Assembly (NCBI GenBank): GCA_946887085.1 | Contig: CAMPKG010000150.1 | Coordinates: forward strand, 1 to 8,080 | Origin: an uncultured Sphingobacteriales bacterium | GTDB lineage: Bacteria; Bacteroidota; Bacteroidia; Chitinophagales; Chitinophagaceae | Direction: 5' to 3' | DNA length: 8,080 nt | Part shown: piece by piece, positions 1-5,515 of the stretch | Layout of the letters: each line of letters opens with the position of its first letter | Position numbering within the stretch: the stretch's first letter is position 1 | Translations under genes and position numbers: made by a program | The notes under the pieces: model-generated | What the model saw: the letters and a program-made list of their open reading frames with translations, nothing else | Database searches by the model: none | What the model was told of the DNA's origin: nothing

Positions 1-53
1 TGAGGAGCTTTGTTAGTTGCAACATCTGGTTTTGTTTGATTGATATTTTGCAT
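1..53 (-). CDS. Start of an unidentified protein, cut by the left edge
   Basis: Reading the minus strand from the ATG at 53-51, 17 codons stay open to the edge of the window, beginning MQNINQTKPDVATNKAP. The peptide is polar, with no signal peptide or recognisable motif, so I cannot name the product. The case for a real gene is mostly context: a well-formed minus-strand promoter at 252-282 points this way, and nothing else between it and the edge is a substantial reading frame. There is no Shine-Dalgarno sequence before the ATG, which is usual in Bacteroidota. The length is too short to judge coding bias, so the call rests on position and orientation. Confidence 0.42.
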   Translation of the reverse strand, partial: MQNINQTKPDVATNKAP

Positions 54-245
54 GTGATAGTATTTTCAAGGGTTTCGGGGAATTAAATTGTTAGTATTTG
101 TTGACTAAAAACAGAGTTTTTTGAATTTCTAACAGCTTTTTGACACTATCCGCATGATCCCGTTGGGGATGATGGCAGAGGTCGAAAGCATCCTTTTTGT
201 GAACGATATTGATAATGATATAATGTCATGGCGTGCAATATTTAT
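54..245 (-). promoter_or_regulatory. Long 5' leader with nested inverted repeats
   Basis: If transcription starts near 245 from the promoter at 252-282, the left-edge gene has a leader of about 190 bases. It holds several inverted repeats. One is a hairpin with arms ATCCC and GGGAT (157-161 and 166-170) around a four-base loop; beyond a single mismatch it is extended by CAT/ATG (153-155 and 172-174). The others are a TGTTAG/CTAACA pair (89-94 and 129-134) enclosing a second inverted repeat, AAAAAC/GTTTTT (107-112 and 116-121). It resembles no riboswitch class that I recognise. The A+T-rich repeats could have arisen by chance, so a regulatory role is inferred from leader length and structure only. 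Confidence 0.35.
146..229 (-). CDS. Possible 27-codon leader peptide or small ORF
   Basis: The first ATG on the predicted minus-strand transcript (229-227) lies about 17 bases after the expected transcription start. It opens 27 codons ending in TAG at 148-146. The peptide starts MTLYHYQYRSQ and is rich in tyrosine, histidine, proline and serine, with two cysteines. The last third of the ORF overlaps the 153-174 hairpin, an arrangement seen in translated leaders that control a downstream gene. It does not resemble a classical amino-acid attenuator, because no single amino acid is strongly enriched. It may equally be a chance ORF. Confidence 0.18.
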   Translation of the reverse strand: MTLYHYQYRSQKGCFRPLPSSPTGSCG

Positions 246-251
246 CTATAG

Positions 252-282
252 CAAATATACGCAATTTTCATCACACTTCAAA
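252..282 (-). promoter_or_regulatory. Bacteroidota-type promoter facing left
   Basis: On the minus strand, TTTG (282-279) is followed after exactly 19 bases by TATATTTG (259-252). This is a full match to the Bacteroidota -33/-7 consensus TTTG-N19-TAnnTTTG. It lies just downstream of the acetyltransferase stop at 299, so it starts a new transcription unit reading towards the left edge, with a start expected near 245. It is the best-formed promoter in the window. Confidence 0.6.
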
Positions 283-298
283 CGGTCCATATCACAGG

Positions 299-1348
299 TT
301 ACTGCCAGGGCTGTTTTTGAAATTTTTCCAAATGCCGGTCGGGATGAGGTGGCGGAGCATATCCCAGAGGAATATATAAATCGTGTGCGTCCTTCGTATG
401 CAGCATCAACTTGCAAACTCCTTTTACCCAGTCAAGCGAATGGAGAACTTCCATCATTTTCTTTCCCAATCCTTTACCACGATGTGCTTCTTCGACGTAG
501 ACGTCGGCCAGGTAGGCAAAACGAACATAGTCTGTAACAAACCTACCGTAACCTATCTGCAGACCTTCGTGAAATACGCCAATGCAAAATGAGTGGTCAA
601 ACGTGGTCTTCACAGAATCGAAGGAAACGCCCGGCAGCCAGTAAGACTGTGTGGACAGCCATTGATGTATCCGCTCTACCTGCATCTTATGTTTGTTGGT
701 AGTAATTGTATAACCTCTATGGTCCACTTCGACCGCATCGGGCGCATAGCGATAAGTGCCGGCATATTTCTCGTCGACGATTTTTTGAAGTGCATATTTC
801 GCAGTTTCCCATTCTTCCGGTATCATGCTGAACATGGCCGAATTGCGCGTATAACCCTGCCGGATGACATGGTTGCGATAGACTCCTTCAAATCTACAGC
901 CCAGCCTTTCTATTGCCCGGCGCGAGCGGTAGTTTTTTTCGCTGGTTTTCAGTTGTACGCGCACTGCTTTTAAAACATCAAACGCATAAGAAAGCAGCAG
1001 GTGTTTGCATTCTTCATTGTATCCCTTTCCCCATATCTCAGGTTTATACCAGGTCCAGCCTATCTCCAGTTTCCGGTGTTCCTGTTCGATCTCGCCATAT
1101 CGTGTTGTGCCGATAACATTTCCTTCTTTATCGAAAGCGGTAAAAGGATATTGGTCTCCCCGCTTTTTCCGCTCCAGGCCGTCGAGATACCAGGCGCGCA
1201 TGGCTCCAGGTTCAGGTGATATAGGCAGGAATTCCCAGATCTTTTTTTCCTGCCCGGCAGCTACCAGTGCGTCGATATGTCCGTGCTGCAATGGGCGCAG
1301 GATCAGTTTTCCCCCTTCAAGTAGTACGTCCTTATTTATCCAGTTCAT
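299..1348 (-). CDS. Tandem two-domain GNAT N-acetyltransferase
   Basis: This 349-residue protein contains two GNAT folds; GNAT enzymes transfer an acyl group from acyl-CoA to an amine. Residue numbers are from the ATG. The N-terminal half (about 10-180) is of the RimJ/RimL type, with LEIGWTWYKPEIWGKGY at about 94-110 as the acetyl-CoA-binding segment and the common SxRAIERLGCRFEG helix and strand near 142-155. The C-terminal half (about 210-340) is a second, different GNAT domain with a textbook pyrophosphate loop, EEAHRGKGLGKKMME, at about 286-300. Single-domain GNATs are usually 140-190 residues, so this is a true double-length protein. A TTG lies directly before the chosen ATG, but ATG is preferred. 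The substrate cannot be read from sequence. It is divergent from a MocR-type regulator across an 83-base control region, which makes it a candidate target of that regulator. No terminator is visible after its stop. Confidence 0.9.
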   Translation of the reverse strand: MNWINKDVLLEGGKLILRPLQHGHIDALVAAGQEKKIWEFLPISPEPGAMRAWYLDGLERKKRGDQYPFTAFDKEGNVIGTTRYGEIEQEHRKLEIGWTWYKPEIWGKGYNEECKHLLLSYAFDVLKAVRVQLKTSEKNYRSRRAIERLGCRFEGVYRNHVIRQGYTRNSAMFSMIPEEWETAKYALQKIVDEKYAGTYRYAPDAVEVDHRGYTITTNKHKMQVERIHQWLSTQSYWLPGVSFDSVKTTFDHSFCIGVFHEGLQIGYGRFVTDYVRFAYLADVYVEEAHRGKGLGKKMMEVLHSLDWVKGVCKLMLHTKDAHDLYIPLGYAPPPHPDRHLEKFQKQPWQ

Positions 1349-1357
1349 CAATTATAG

Positions 1358-1387
1358 TTGAAAGCAATATCCAAATCTCTAATTTTA
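1358..1387 (+). promoter_or_regulatory. Probable promoter of the mocR-type gene, overlapping a weaker divergent one
   Basis: TTG at 1358-1360 is followed after 19 bases by TAATTTTA at 1380-1387, one base short of the TAnnTTTG -7 consensus. Transcription would start near 1394, inside the first operator half-site. Read on the minus strand, the same element (TAAAATTA) lies 19 bases after a TTTG at 1410-1407, a poorer match that could serve the acetyltransferase gene. In that reading the inverted half-sites fill the spacer between the two promoter elements. Confidence 0.45.
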
Positions 1388-1388
1388 C

Positions 1389-1432
1389 TGGACCATCATA
1401 GTAGTCCAAATTCAATAAAACAACTAGTCCAA
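1389..1432. promoter_or_regulatory. Putative MocR operator: two direct and one inverted half-site
   Basis: TAGTCCAA occurs twice as a perfect 8-base direct repeat, at 1402-1409 and 1425-1432, with a 23-base period. TGGACCA at 1389-1395 is an inverted, slightly diverged copy that pairs with the first repeat as TGGAC-N10-GTCCA. The last repeat runs into the mocR-type start codon. MocR regulators are known to bind repeated sites between themselves and a divergent gene; PdxR sites combine direct and inverted repeats, and TauR sites are built on a CTGGAC core (from memory). The layout predicts autoregulation. Binding itself is inferred. Confidence 0.55.
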
Positions 1433-2910
1433 TGAACTATGCCTATCTCTCGCATGTCAAACTAAAACAGGAAGCTGACCACCCTGTGTACTTGCAACTT
1501 CGGGATGCGTTCAAAGAATTGATATCAACAGGCATTTTGGTCGGAGATAATAAACTTCCATCGTCCCGCATGTTGAGCAGCCATTTCGGGGTGCACCGCC
1601 AGACAATTGTAGCTGCTATGGATGAACTGATAGCCGAAGGATGGCTGGTAAGCAAACAAAGGCAAGGATTATTTGTAAATGATAAGTTGCCTGAGATAAA
1701 GCCGCGCAGTTACGGTAAATTGGTAAAGACATATCCAGCCACTTCTTCTTTTGAATTTCATGCGACCGAACACCCACTGGTTGCAAAACGGGGATACCTT
1801 TTCGGTTTTGACGATGGCTACCCGGATATACGGATAGCGCCTTATACAGCGCTTGGTAAAGCGTACACTCAATCTTTGTCGGATAACGCGCACCGCAACA
1901 TTCTTACCCGCATGGCCACGGGCCTGGGCAGCCTGCTGCTGCGCGAAGAGCTGGCGAAAATGATGCGCACCTATCGAGGCTTATCCATTACTGCCGACAA
2001 CATACTTCTGACGCATGGCAGCCAGATGTGTATCTATCTTGTTGCCAACAGGTTGCTGTCACCGGGCGATAATGTAGTGGTGACCAAACCCAATTATCTT
2101 ACCGCCAACAATAGCTTTCGAACACTAGGGGCGAACCTCATTGAAATTGGGGTTGATGAAGATGGGATAATAGTAGATGAGCTGGAAGCTGTGTGCAGGA
2201 AAAAGAAGGTGCGCTTCGTTTTTGTTACCTCTCATCATCATCATCCTACCACTGTGACGCTGGCTGTGGAGCGACGCATAAGATTGCTGCAGCTTGCCGA
2301 CAAATATGATTTCGCAATACTGGAAGACGACTATGATTTTGACTACCATTATGAGAACAAACCGCTGATGCCTATAGCCAGCTACGACAGGCAGGGCAGT
2401 GTTATATACATCGGCTCGTTCTCTAAGATCATATCACAGGCTTTCAGGATAGGCTATGTTATTGCACCGGCAGATTTTATTCAGCAACTATCCGTATTCC
2501 GCAGGTTGGTGGACCGCCAGGGCGACCAGGTGCTGGAAGATGCTTTTGGTAAACTGTTTCAGAATAACACGATCAAGAGCCATGTGCGGAAAGCGCTGCA
2601 GTTGTACCGGCAACGCCGTGACAACACCTTCTCGCTTTTGACAACGGAACTCTCCGGGTACATGCATTGCAATTTGCCTGAAGGCGGTTTAGCCTTCTGG
2701 TCGCATTTTGACAGGAAAATTTCATTTGCCGACCTCGCTCCGAAGTGCGCCGCAAAAGGCCTGTTCTTTCCTGACGGACGCACTTATAATTATGATAGAT
2801 CGAAGACCAACGCCTGCCGCATGGGCTTTGCATCCATGAACGAAAAGGAATTGGTAAAGGCAGTGGATATTTTGAAAACGGAATTGAAGAAGCTGCCTAT
2901 CGACCGCTAG
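1432..2910 (+). CDS. MocR-family regulator: GntR winged helix fused to aminotransferase domain
   Basis: This 492-residue protein has the normal length and order of a MocR/PdxR/GabR regulator. Residues about 18-84 form a GntR winged-helix domain, with the signature KLPSSRMLSSHFGVHRQTI at 41-59 and a closing QGLFVND wing. Residues about 120-485 form a fold-type I aminotransferase-like domain. Its cofactor-binding features are intact: LEDDYDFDYHY (297-307) with the aspartate expected near the pyridine nitrogen, SFSKII (329-334) with K332 as the predicted Schiff-base lysine, and ACRMGFAS (461-468) with R463 as the likely carboxylate-binding arginine. It should therefore bind PLP and sense PLP or an amino compound, rather than act as an enzyme. 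The family's usual PTG motif is PTT here (272-274). The ligand and regulon are unknown; PdxR, GabR or TauR identity cannot be assigned because no pdx, gab or tau genes are nearby. Operator-like repeats precede the start. Confidence 0.93.
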   Translation: MNYAYLSHVKLKQEADHPVYLQLRDAFKELISTGILVGDNKLPSSRMLSSHFGVHRQTIVAAMDELIAEGWLVSKQRQGLFVNDKLPEIKPRSYGKLVKTYPATSSFEFHATEHPLVAKRGYLFGFDDGYPDIRIAPYTALGKAYTQSLSDNAHRNILTRMATGLGSLLLREELAKMMRTYRGLSITADNILLTHGSQMCIYLVANRLLSPGDNVVVTKPNYLTANNSFRTLGANLIEIGVDEDGIIVDELEAVCRKKKVRFVFVTSHHHHPTTVTLAVERRIRLLQLADKYDFAILEDDYDFDYHYENKPLMPIASYDRQGSVIYIGSFSKIISQAFRIGYVIAPADFIQQLSVFRRLVDRQGDQVLEDAFGKLFQNNTIKSHVRKALQLYRQRRDNTFSLLTTELSGYMHCNLPEGGLAFWSHFDRKISFADLAPKCAAKGLFFPDGRTYNYDRSKTNACRMGFASMNEKELVKAVDILKTELKKLPIDR

Positions 2911-3331
2911 TGTCGTTCAATATCTTCAGCATCGCGCCCACCTTTTTATCAATAGCCAGTGTGAATGTATCAGAAGATACTTCATTCAACGGCATCCAGT
3001 AGGTACGCTCGTTTGATTCGGTATTGACAAAACCCATAGGCGGCTCATGCGAAGAAACCAGGTAATAAATGCTGATGACCTGCGAATCATCGAAAGCGGA
3101 ATGTTGGAAATAATCGGTGGTGTAAAAATGATCGAGGACTTCGATCTCAAGGTTCAGCTCTTCTTTCCACTCACGTTTCAGGCAGTCGATAGTACCTTCG
3201 CCCCAGTCTAAACCGCCACCGGGAAACTTGATGACTTGCTTGCCCCGTATCTGCTCTTCGTTCACCAATACCTTTCTATCACGTATCCAGATGCCGTACA
3301 CGCGAATATTGAAACGTTTGTCCGCCGACAT
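2897..3331 (-). CDS. NUDIX hydrolase
   Basis: This 144-residue protein is a single NUDIX domain, which hydrolyses nucleoside diphosphates linked to another group. The Nudix box spans residues 39-61 (starting GGLDWGE, then REWKEELNL). It keeps every metal-binding position of Gx5Ex7REUxEExGU: G39, E45, R53, E54, E57 and E58. Only the penultimate glycine is replaced, by N60. The substrate cannot be predicted: the protein could be a housecleaning pyrophosphatase or act on nucleotide sugars or NADH. Its ATG shares one base with the TGA stop of corA, so it is the second gene of that operon and probably translationally coupled to it. Its last 14 bases overlap the end of the convergent mocR-type gene, so no terminator fits between them. 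Confidence 0.92.
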   Translation of the reverse strand: MSADKRFNIRVYGIWIRDRKVLVNEEQIRGKQVIKFPGGGLDWGEGTIDCLKREWKEELNLEIEVLDHFYTTDYFQHSAFDDSQVISIYYLVSSHEPPMGFVNTESNERTYWMPLNEVSSDTFTLAIDKKVGAMLKILNDTSGR

Positions 3332-4272
3332 CAGAACCAGCGTTTTTTATTGAAGTAAAAGCTCATTGCAGCCGATACCACCAGCGAGAGGAAGATGGGC
3401 AGGTAAAAACTATAGTGCCCTTCAGAATAAGGTATATCCACATTCATTCCAAAGAAGCTGGCGATAAGTGTTGGTAAGGAGATAAGGATGGTAATACTCG
3501 TCAGGCGTTTCATCACAAGGTTCATGTTATTGTTGATGATGCTGGCGAATGCATCCATAGTAGAGCTAAGGATGTTTGTATATGTATTCGCCATCTCAAG
3601 GGCCTGTGAGTATTCTACTATCAGATCAGAAAGTAATTCCTGCTCTTCCTCATCGCAGTTGAGGAAATTGGTGCGTTCCATCTTCATCAACAGCAATTCA
3701 TTCGAGCGTAGCGCCGTAACAAAGTACACCAGGCTCTTCTGCACGCGCATCAGGTATAGCAGCTCCTCGTTACGGTTGGCATCGTAGAGTTTTTGCTCCA
3801 GTATGTTGCGGCGGTGGTTGATCTCCTTCAGTACTTCTATGAAATCCATGACCACTTTCTCCAGTATCTTCAGCACCATCATATTGGGGCGCTCGGGGTG
3901 GCGTTTGGCAAACGTGTTCAGGAAGCGGCGTATGGCCACGTTCTCGAACGAGTTAACGGTTACCACCTGGTTGCGCTCGGTGATGATGATGGAAATGGGG
4001 ATGGTCACATAGTCGGCATCACTTTCGTTCAGCGATTTGTTCTCCACCGGGGTTTTGATGATGATGAGCTTTACGCCATCCTCTATCTCGTAGCGGGCGC
4101 GCTCCTCAATGTCCAGCGTATCGGTCAGCAGGTCGCGTGGGATGTTCAGGTTGCGCGAGAGGTTGTCGATCTCGTTCTCCTGGAAAGGAGGCGTAACATT
4201 GATCCAGTTCGCACCCTCGGGCTGCTGCACTTCCAGCGTTTGCCGGTTGATATTTTTGAAAGACTGGATCAT
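3331..4272 (-). CDS. corA: CorA-family divalent metal transporter
   Basis: This 313-residue inner-membrane protein is a CorA/MIT-family Mg2+ (or Co2+/Ni2+) channel. The N-terminal two thirds (about 1-250) form the soluble cytoplasmic domain, ending in a long charged helix region typical of the CorA stalk. Two C-terminal membrane helices follow, at about 255-274 and 288-307. The invariant GMN signature is at residues 275-277 (SFFGMNVDIPY) after the first helix, and the protein ends in a basic tail, KKRWF, as many CorA proteins do. Length matches the family (about 310-320). The sequence does not distinguish uptake of Mg2+ from other divalent ions or from a ZntB-like role. It heads an operon with the NUDIX gene and is divergent from fbp, with its own promoter at 4295-4325. 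Confidence 0.93.
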   Translation of the reverse strand: MIQSFKNINRQTLEVQQPEGANWINVTPPFQENEIDNLSRNLNIPRDLLTDTLDIEERARYEIEDGVKLIIIKTPVENKSLNESDADYVTIPISIIITERNQVVTVNSFENVAIRRFLNTFAKRHPERPNMMVLKILEKVVMDFIEVLKEINHRRNILEQKLYDANRNEELLYLMRVQKSLVYFVTALRSNELLLMKMERTNFLNCDEEEQELLSDLIVEYSQALEMANTYTNILSSTMDAFASIINNNMNLVMKRLTSITILISLPTLIASFFGMNVDIPYSEGHYSFYLPIFLSLVVSAAMSFYFNKKRWF

Positions 4273-4294
4273 TCCGCCCGGTTAAGAAACTGTG

Positions 4295-4325
4295 CAAAGG
4301 TAATTTCAATAGTTTAGAATATAAA
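4295..4325 (-). promoter_or_regulatory. Promoter of corA-NUDIX operon
   Basis: On the minus strand, TACCTTTG (4302-4295) matches the TAnnTTTG -7 box exactly. A TTTA (4325-4322), one base from TTTG, lies 19 bases upstream. Transcription would start near 4288, giving a leader of about 16 bases before the corA ATG. No Shine-Dalgarno sequence is obvious. Confidence 0.55.
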
Positions 4326-4404
4326 CTACAAAAATTATTTGATATTGTAATGTTTCAAACAGCGAAAAGGCCTGTCGATACTCGATTATATCGGCGTCTT
4401 TCGT

Positions 4405-4412
4405 TATTTTTG
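4405..4412 (+). promoter_or_regulatory. fbp -7 promoter box
   Basis: TATTTTTG matches TAnnTTTG exactly and lies 27 bases before the fbp ATG at 4440, predicting a short leader of about 20 bases. No TTG-type -33 element is found at the normal spacing. Instead an inverted repeat, CGATA-N8-TATCG (4376-4380 and 4389-4393), occupies that place and could be an activator site. The box also decides the start: the ATG at 4350 lies upstream of it and would not be on this transcript. Confidence 0.45.
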
Positions 4413-4439
4413 CATGAAATATTAGTTAATAGAGTATAC

Positions 4440-5462
4440 ATGAACTCCCGCAAATTAATGACCCTGGACGAGTTTACGATCCAGGAAACCAGGCAATTTC
4501 CGCTGGCTAAAGGCGAACTGTCGGCCCTGCTCCGTGATATAGGCCTTGCCTGTAAGATCATCAACAAGCAGGTATTGAAAGCCGGCCTTGTAGACATCCT
4601 CGGCAAACATGGCGCTACCAATATACAAGGTGAGGAAGTGATGAAGCTGGATATCTATGCCAACGACACCCTCATCAGCGTGCTGCGTAACAGCAACGAC
4701 TGCGCAGGTATCGCTTCTGAAGAGAATGACGATTTTGTGTGCTTTGATGATGAGTATTCCGCTCAATCAAAATATGTAGTGCTGTTCGATCCCCTGGATG
4801 GCTCTTCAAACATTGATGTGAATGCGCCTATCGGTACCATCTTTTCCATATACCGTCGTGTGAGCGAGGTGGGCAAACCTTGTACCCAAGAAGATTTTCT
4901 GCAGCCGGGCAATAAGCTGATGGCAGCAGGTTACGTGATCTATGGTTCGAGCACGATGATGGTATACGCCACCAAGCTGAGCGTGAACGGATTTACGCTG
5001 GAACCATCGATAGGAGAATTTTGCCTGTCGCATCAAAACCTGCGCTGTCCTGAGAAAGGAAAGATATATTCCATCAACCAGGGCAACAGCTGCAAATATG
5101 ATGCAGGCATGAAAGCCTTCCTCGATTATTGCATGGAAAGCAATAAAGAAGAAGGCCGTCCATATTCTCAAAGGTATATCGGTTCCATGGTGGCAGATAT
5201 GCACCGTACGCTGATAAAAGGCGGCATTTTTATGTACCCCGGTGATAACAGCGCGCCAAAAGGCAAACTGCGCCTGCAGTACGAGTGCAACCCGATGGCC
5301 TTCCTGATGGAAGCTGCCGGTGGTGTTGCCAGCCATGGTGGTGGCAATATCCTGGACATTGTGCCTACAGAGCTGCACCAGCGTACGCCTATTTTCATCG
5401 GTTCGAAGAAAATGGTGGAGAAAGCGCTGGAGTTTTGCAATGCAAAAGCAACCGTAGCTTAA
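4440..5462 (+). CDS. fbp: Class I fructose-1,6-bisphosphatase
   Basis: This cytoplasmic enzyme removes the 1-phosphate from fructose 1,6-bisphosphate in gluconeogenesis. From the ATG at 4440 it is 340 residues, the usual class I length, and begins MNSRKLMTLDEFTIQE like other bacterial FBPases. The reading frame is open from an ATG at 4350, but those 30 extra residues do not look like the family and lie upstream of the predicted promoter. Catalytic elements are intact: SEEND around E94/E95; the metal-binding signature FDPLDGSSNID (116-126); RYIGSMVADMHRTLIKGG (245-262), which contributes substrate-binding residues; and the C-terminal YECNPMAFLMEAAGG (281-295) with E282 as a metal ligand. It is monocistronic by appearance, with its own -7 box and a strong terminator 17 bases after the stop. 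It is divergent from corA; FBPase needs Mg2+, but I treat the adjacency as coincidence unless conserved. Confidence 0.96.
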   Translation: MNSRKLMTLDEFTIQETRQFPLAKGELSALLRDIGLACKIINKQVLKAGLVDILGKHGATNIQGEEVMKLDIYANDTLISVLRNSNDCAGIASEENDDFVCFDDEYSAQSKYVVLFDPLDGSSNIDVNAPIGTIFSIYRRVSEVGKPCTQEDFLQPGNKLMAAGYVIYGSSTMMVYATKLSVNGFTLEPSIGEFCLSHQNLRCPEKGKIYSINQGNSCKYDAGMKAFLDYCMESNKEEGRPYSQRYIGSMVADMHRTLIKGGIFMYPGDNSAPKGKLRLQYECNPMAFLMEAAGGVASHGGGNILDIVPTELHQRTPIFIGSKKMVEKALEFCNAKATVA

Positions 5463-5479
5463 ATCGATAATATTGACTG

Positions 5480-5510
5480 AGCCCCGGATGTCCGGGGCTT
5501 TTTTATTTTT
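5480..5510 (+). terminator. Strong intrinsic terminator after fbp
   Basis: AGCCCCGGA (5480-5488) and TCCGGGGCT (5491-5499) form a perfect G+C-rich inverted repeat of nine base pairs around TG; in practice the loop would open to about six bases. A T-rich tract follows to 5510, interrupted by one A. It begins 17 bases after the fbp stop. The tract ends only five bases before the GTG start of the next gene. Confidence 0.93.
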
Positions 5511-5515
5511 ATAGC

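Noticed and set aside
156..170. Bases resembling the 3' end of a tRNA gene on the minus strand, a possible integration site
   Set aside because: No T-arm or cloverleaf can be built from the flanking bases, and there is no integrase or second copy in the window. The match is explained by the short hairpin.
154..537. Plus-strand reading frame of 127 codons
   Set aside because: It overlaps the predicted minus-strand promoter and the end of the well-supported acetyltransferase gene, has no domain signature, and is low in protein-like pattern.
1349..1351. TTG as the start codon of the acetyltransferase
   Set aside because: It lies directly before an ATG in the same frame and adds only one residue; ATG is far more likely.
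2234..2245. Run of four histidine codons in the MocR-type protein as a possible metal site
   Set aside because: It falls at the position of the family's conserved H-Q-x-P-T-G segment, so it is a variant of that motif and not an added metal-binding element.
3793..4317. Plus-strand 174-codon frame opposite corA
   Set aside because: It is antisense to a strongly supported gene and its sequence is a mirror of corA codon use, with no motif of its own.
4350..4439. Thirty-residue N-terminal extension of fructose-1,6-bisphosphatase
   Set aside because: The extension does not resemble the family, and the -7 promoter box at 4405-4412 lies inside it. The ATG at 4440 gives the normal 340-residue length.
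4806..5378. Minus-strand 190-codon frame opposite fbp
   Set aside because: It lies entirely antisense to conserved fbp catalytic regions; its histidine- and cysteine-rich sequence has no recognisable family.
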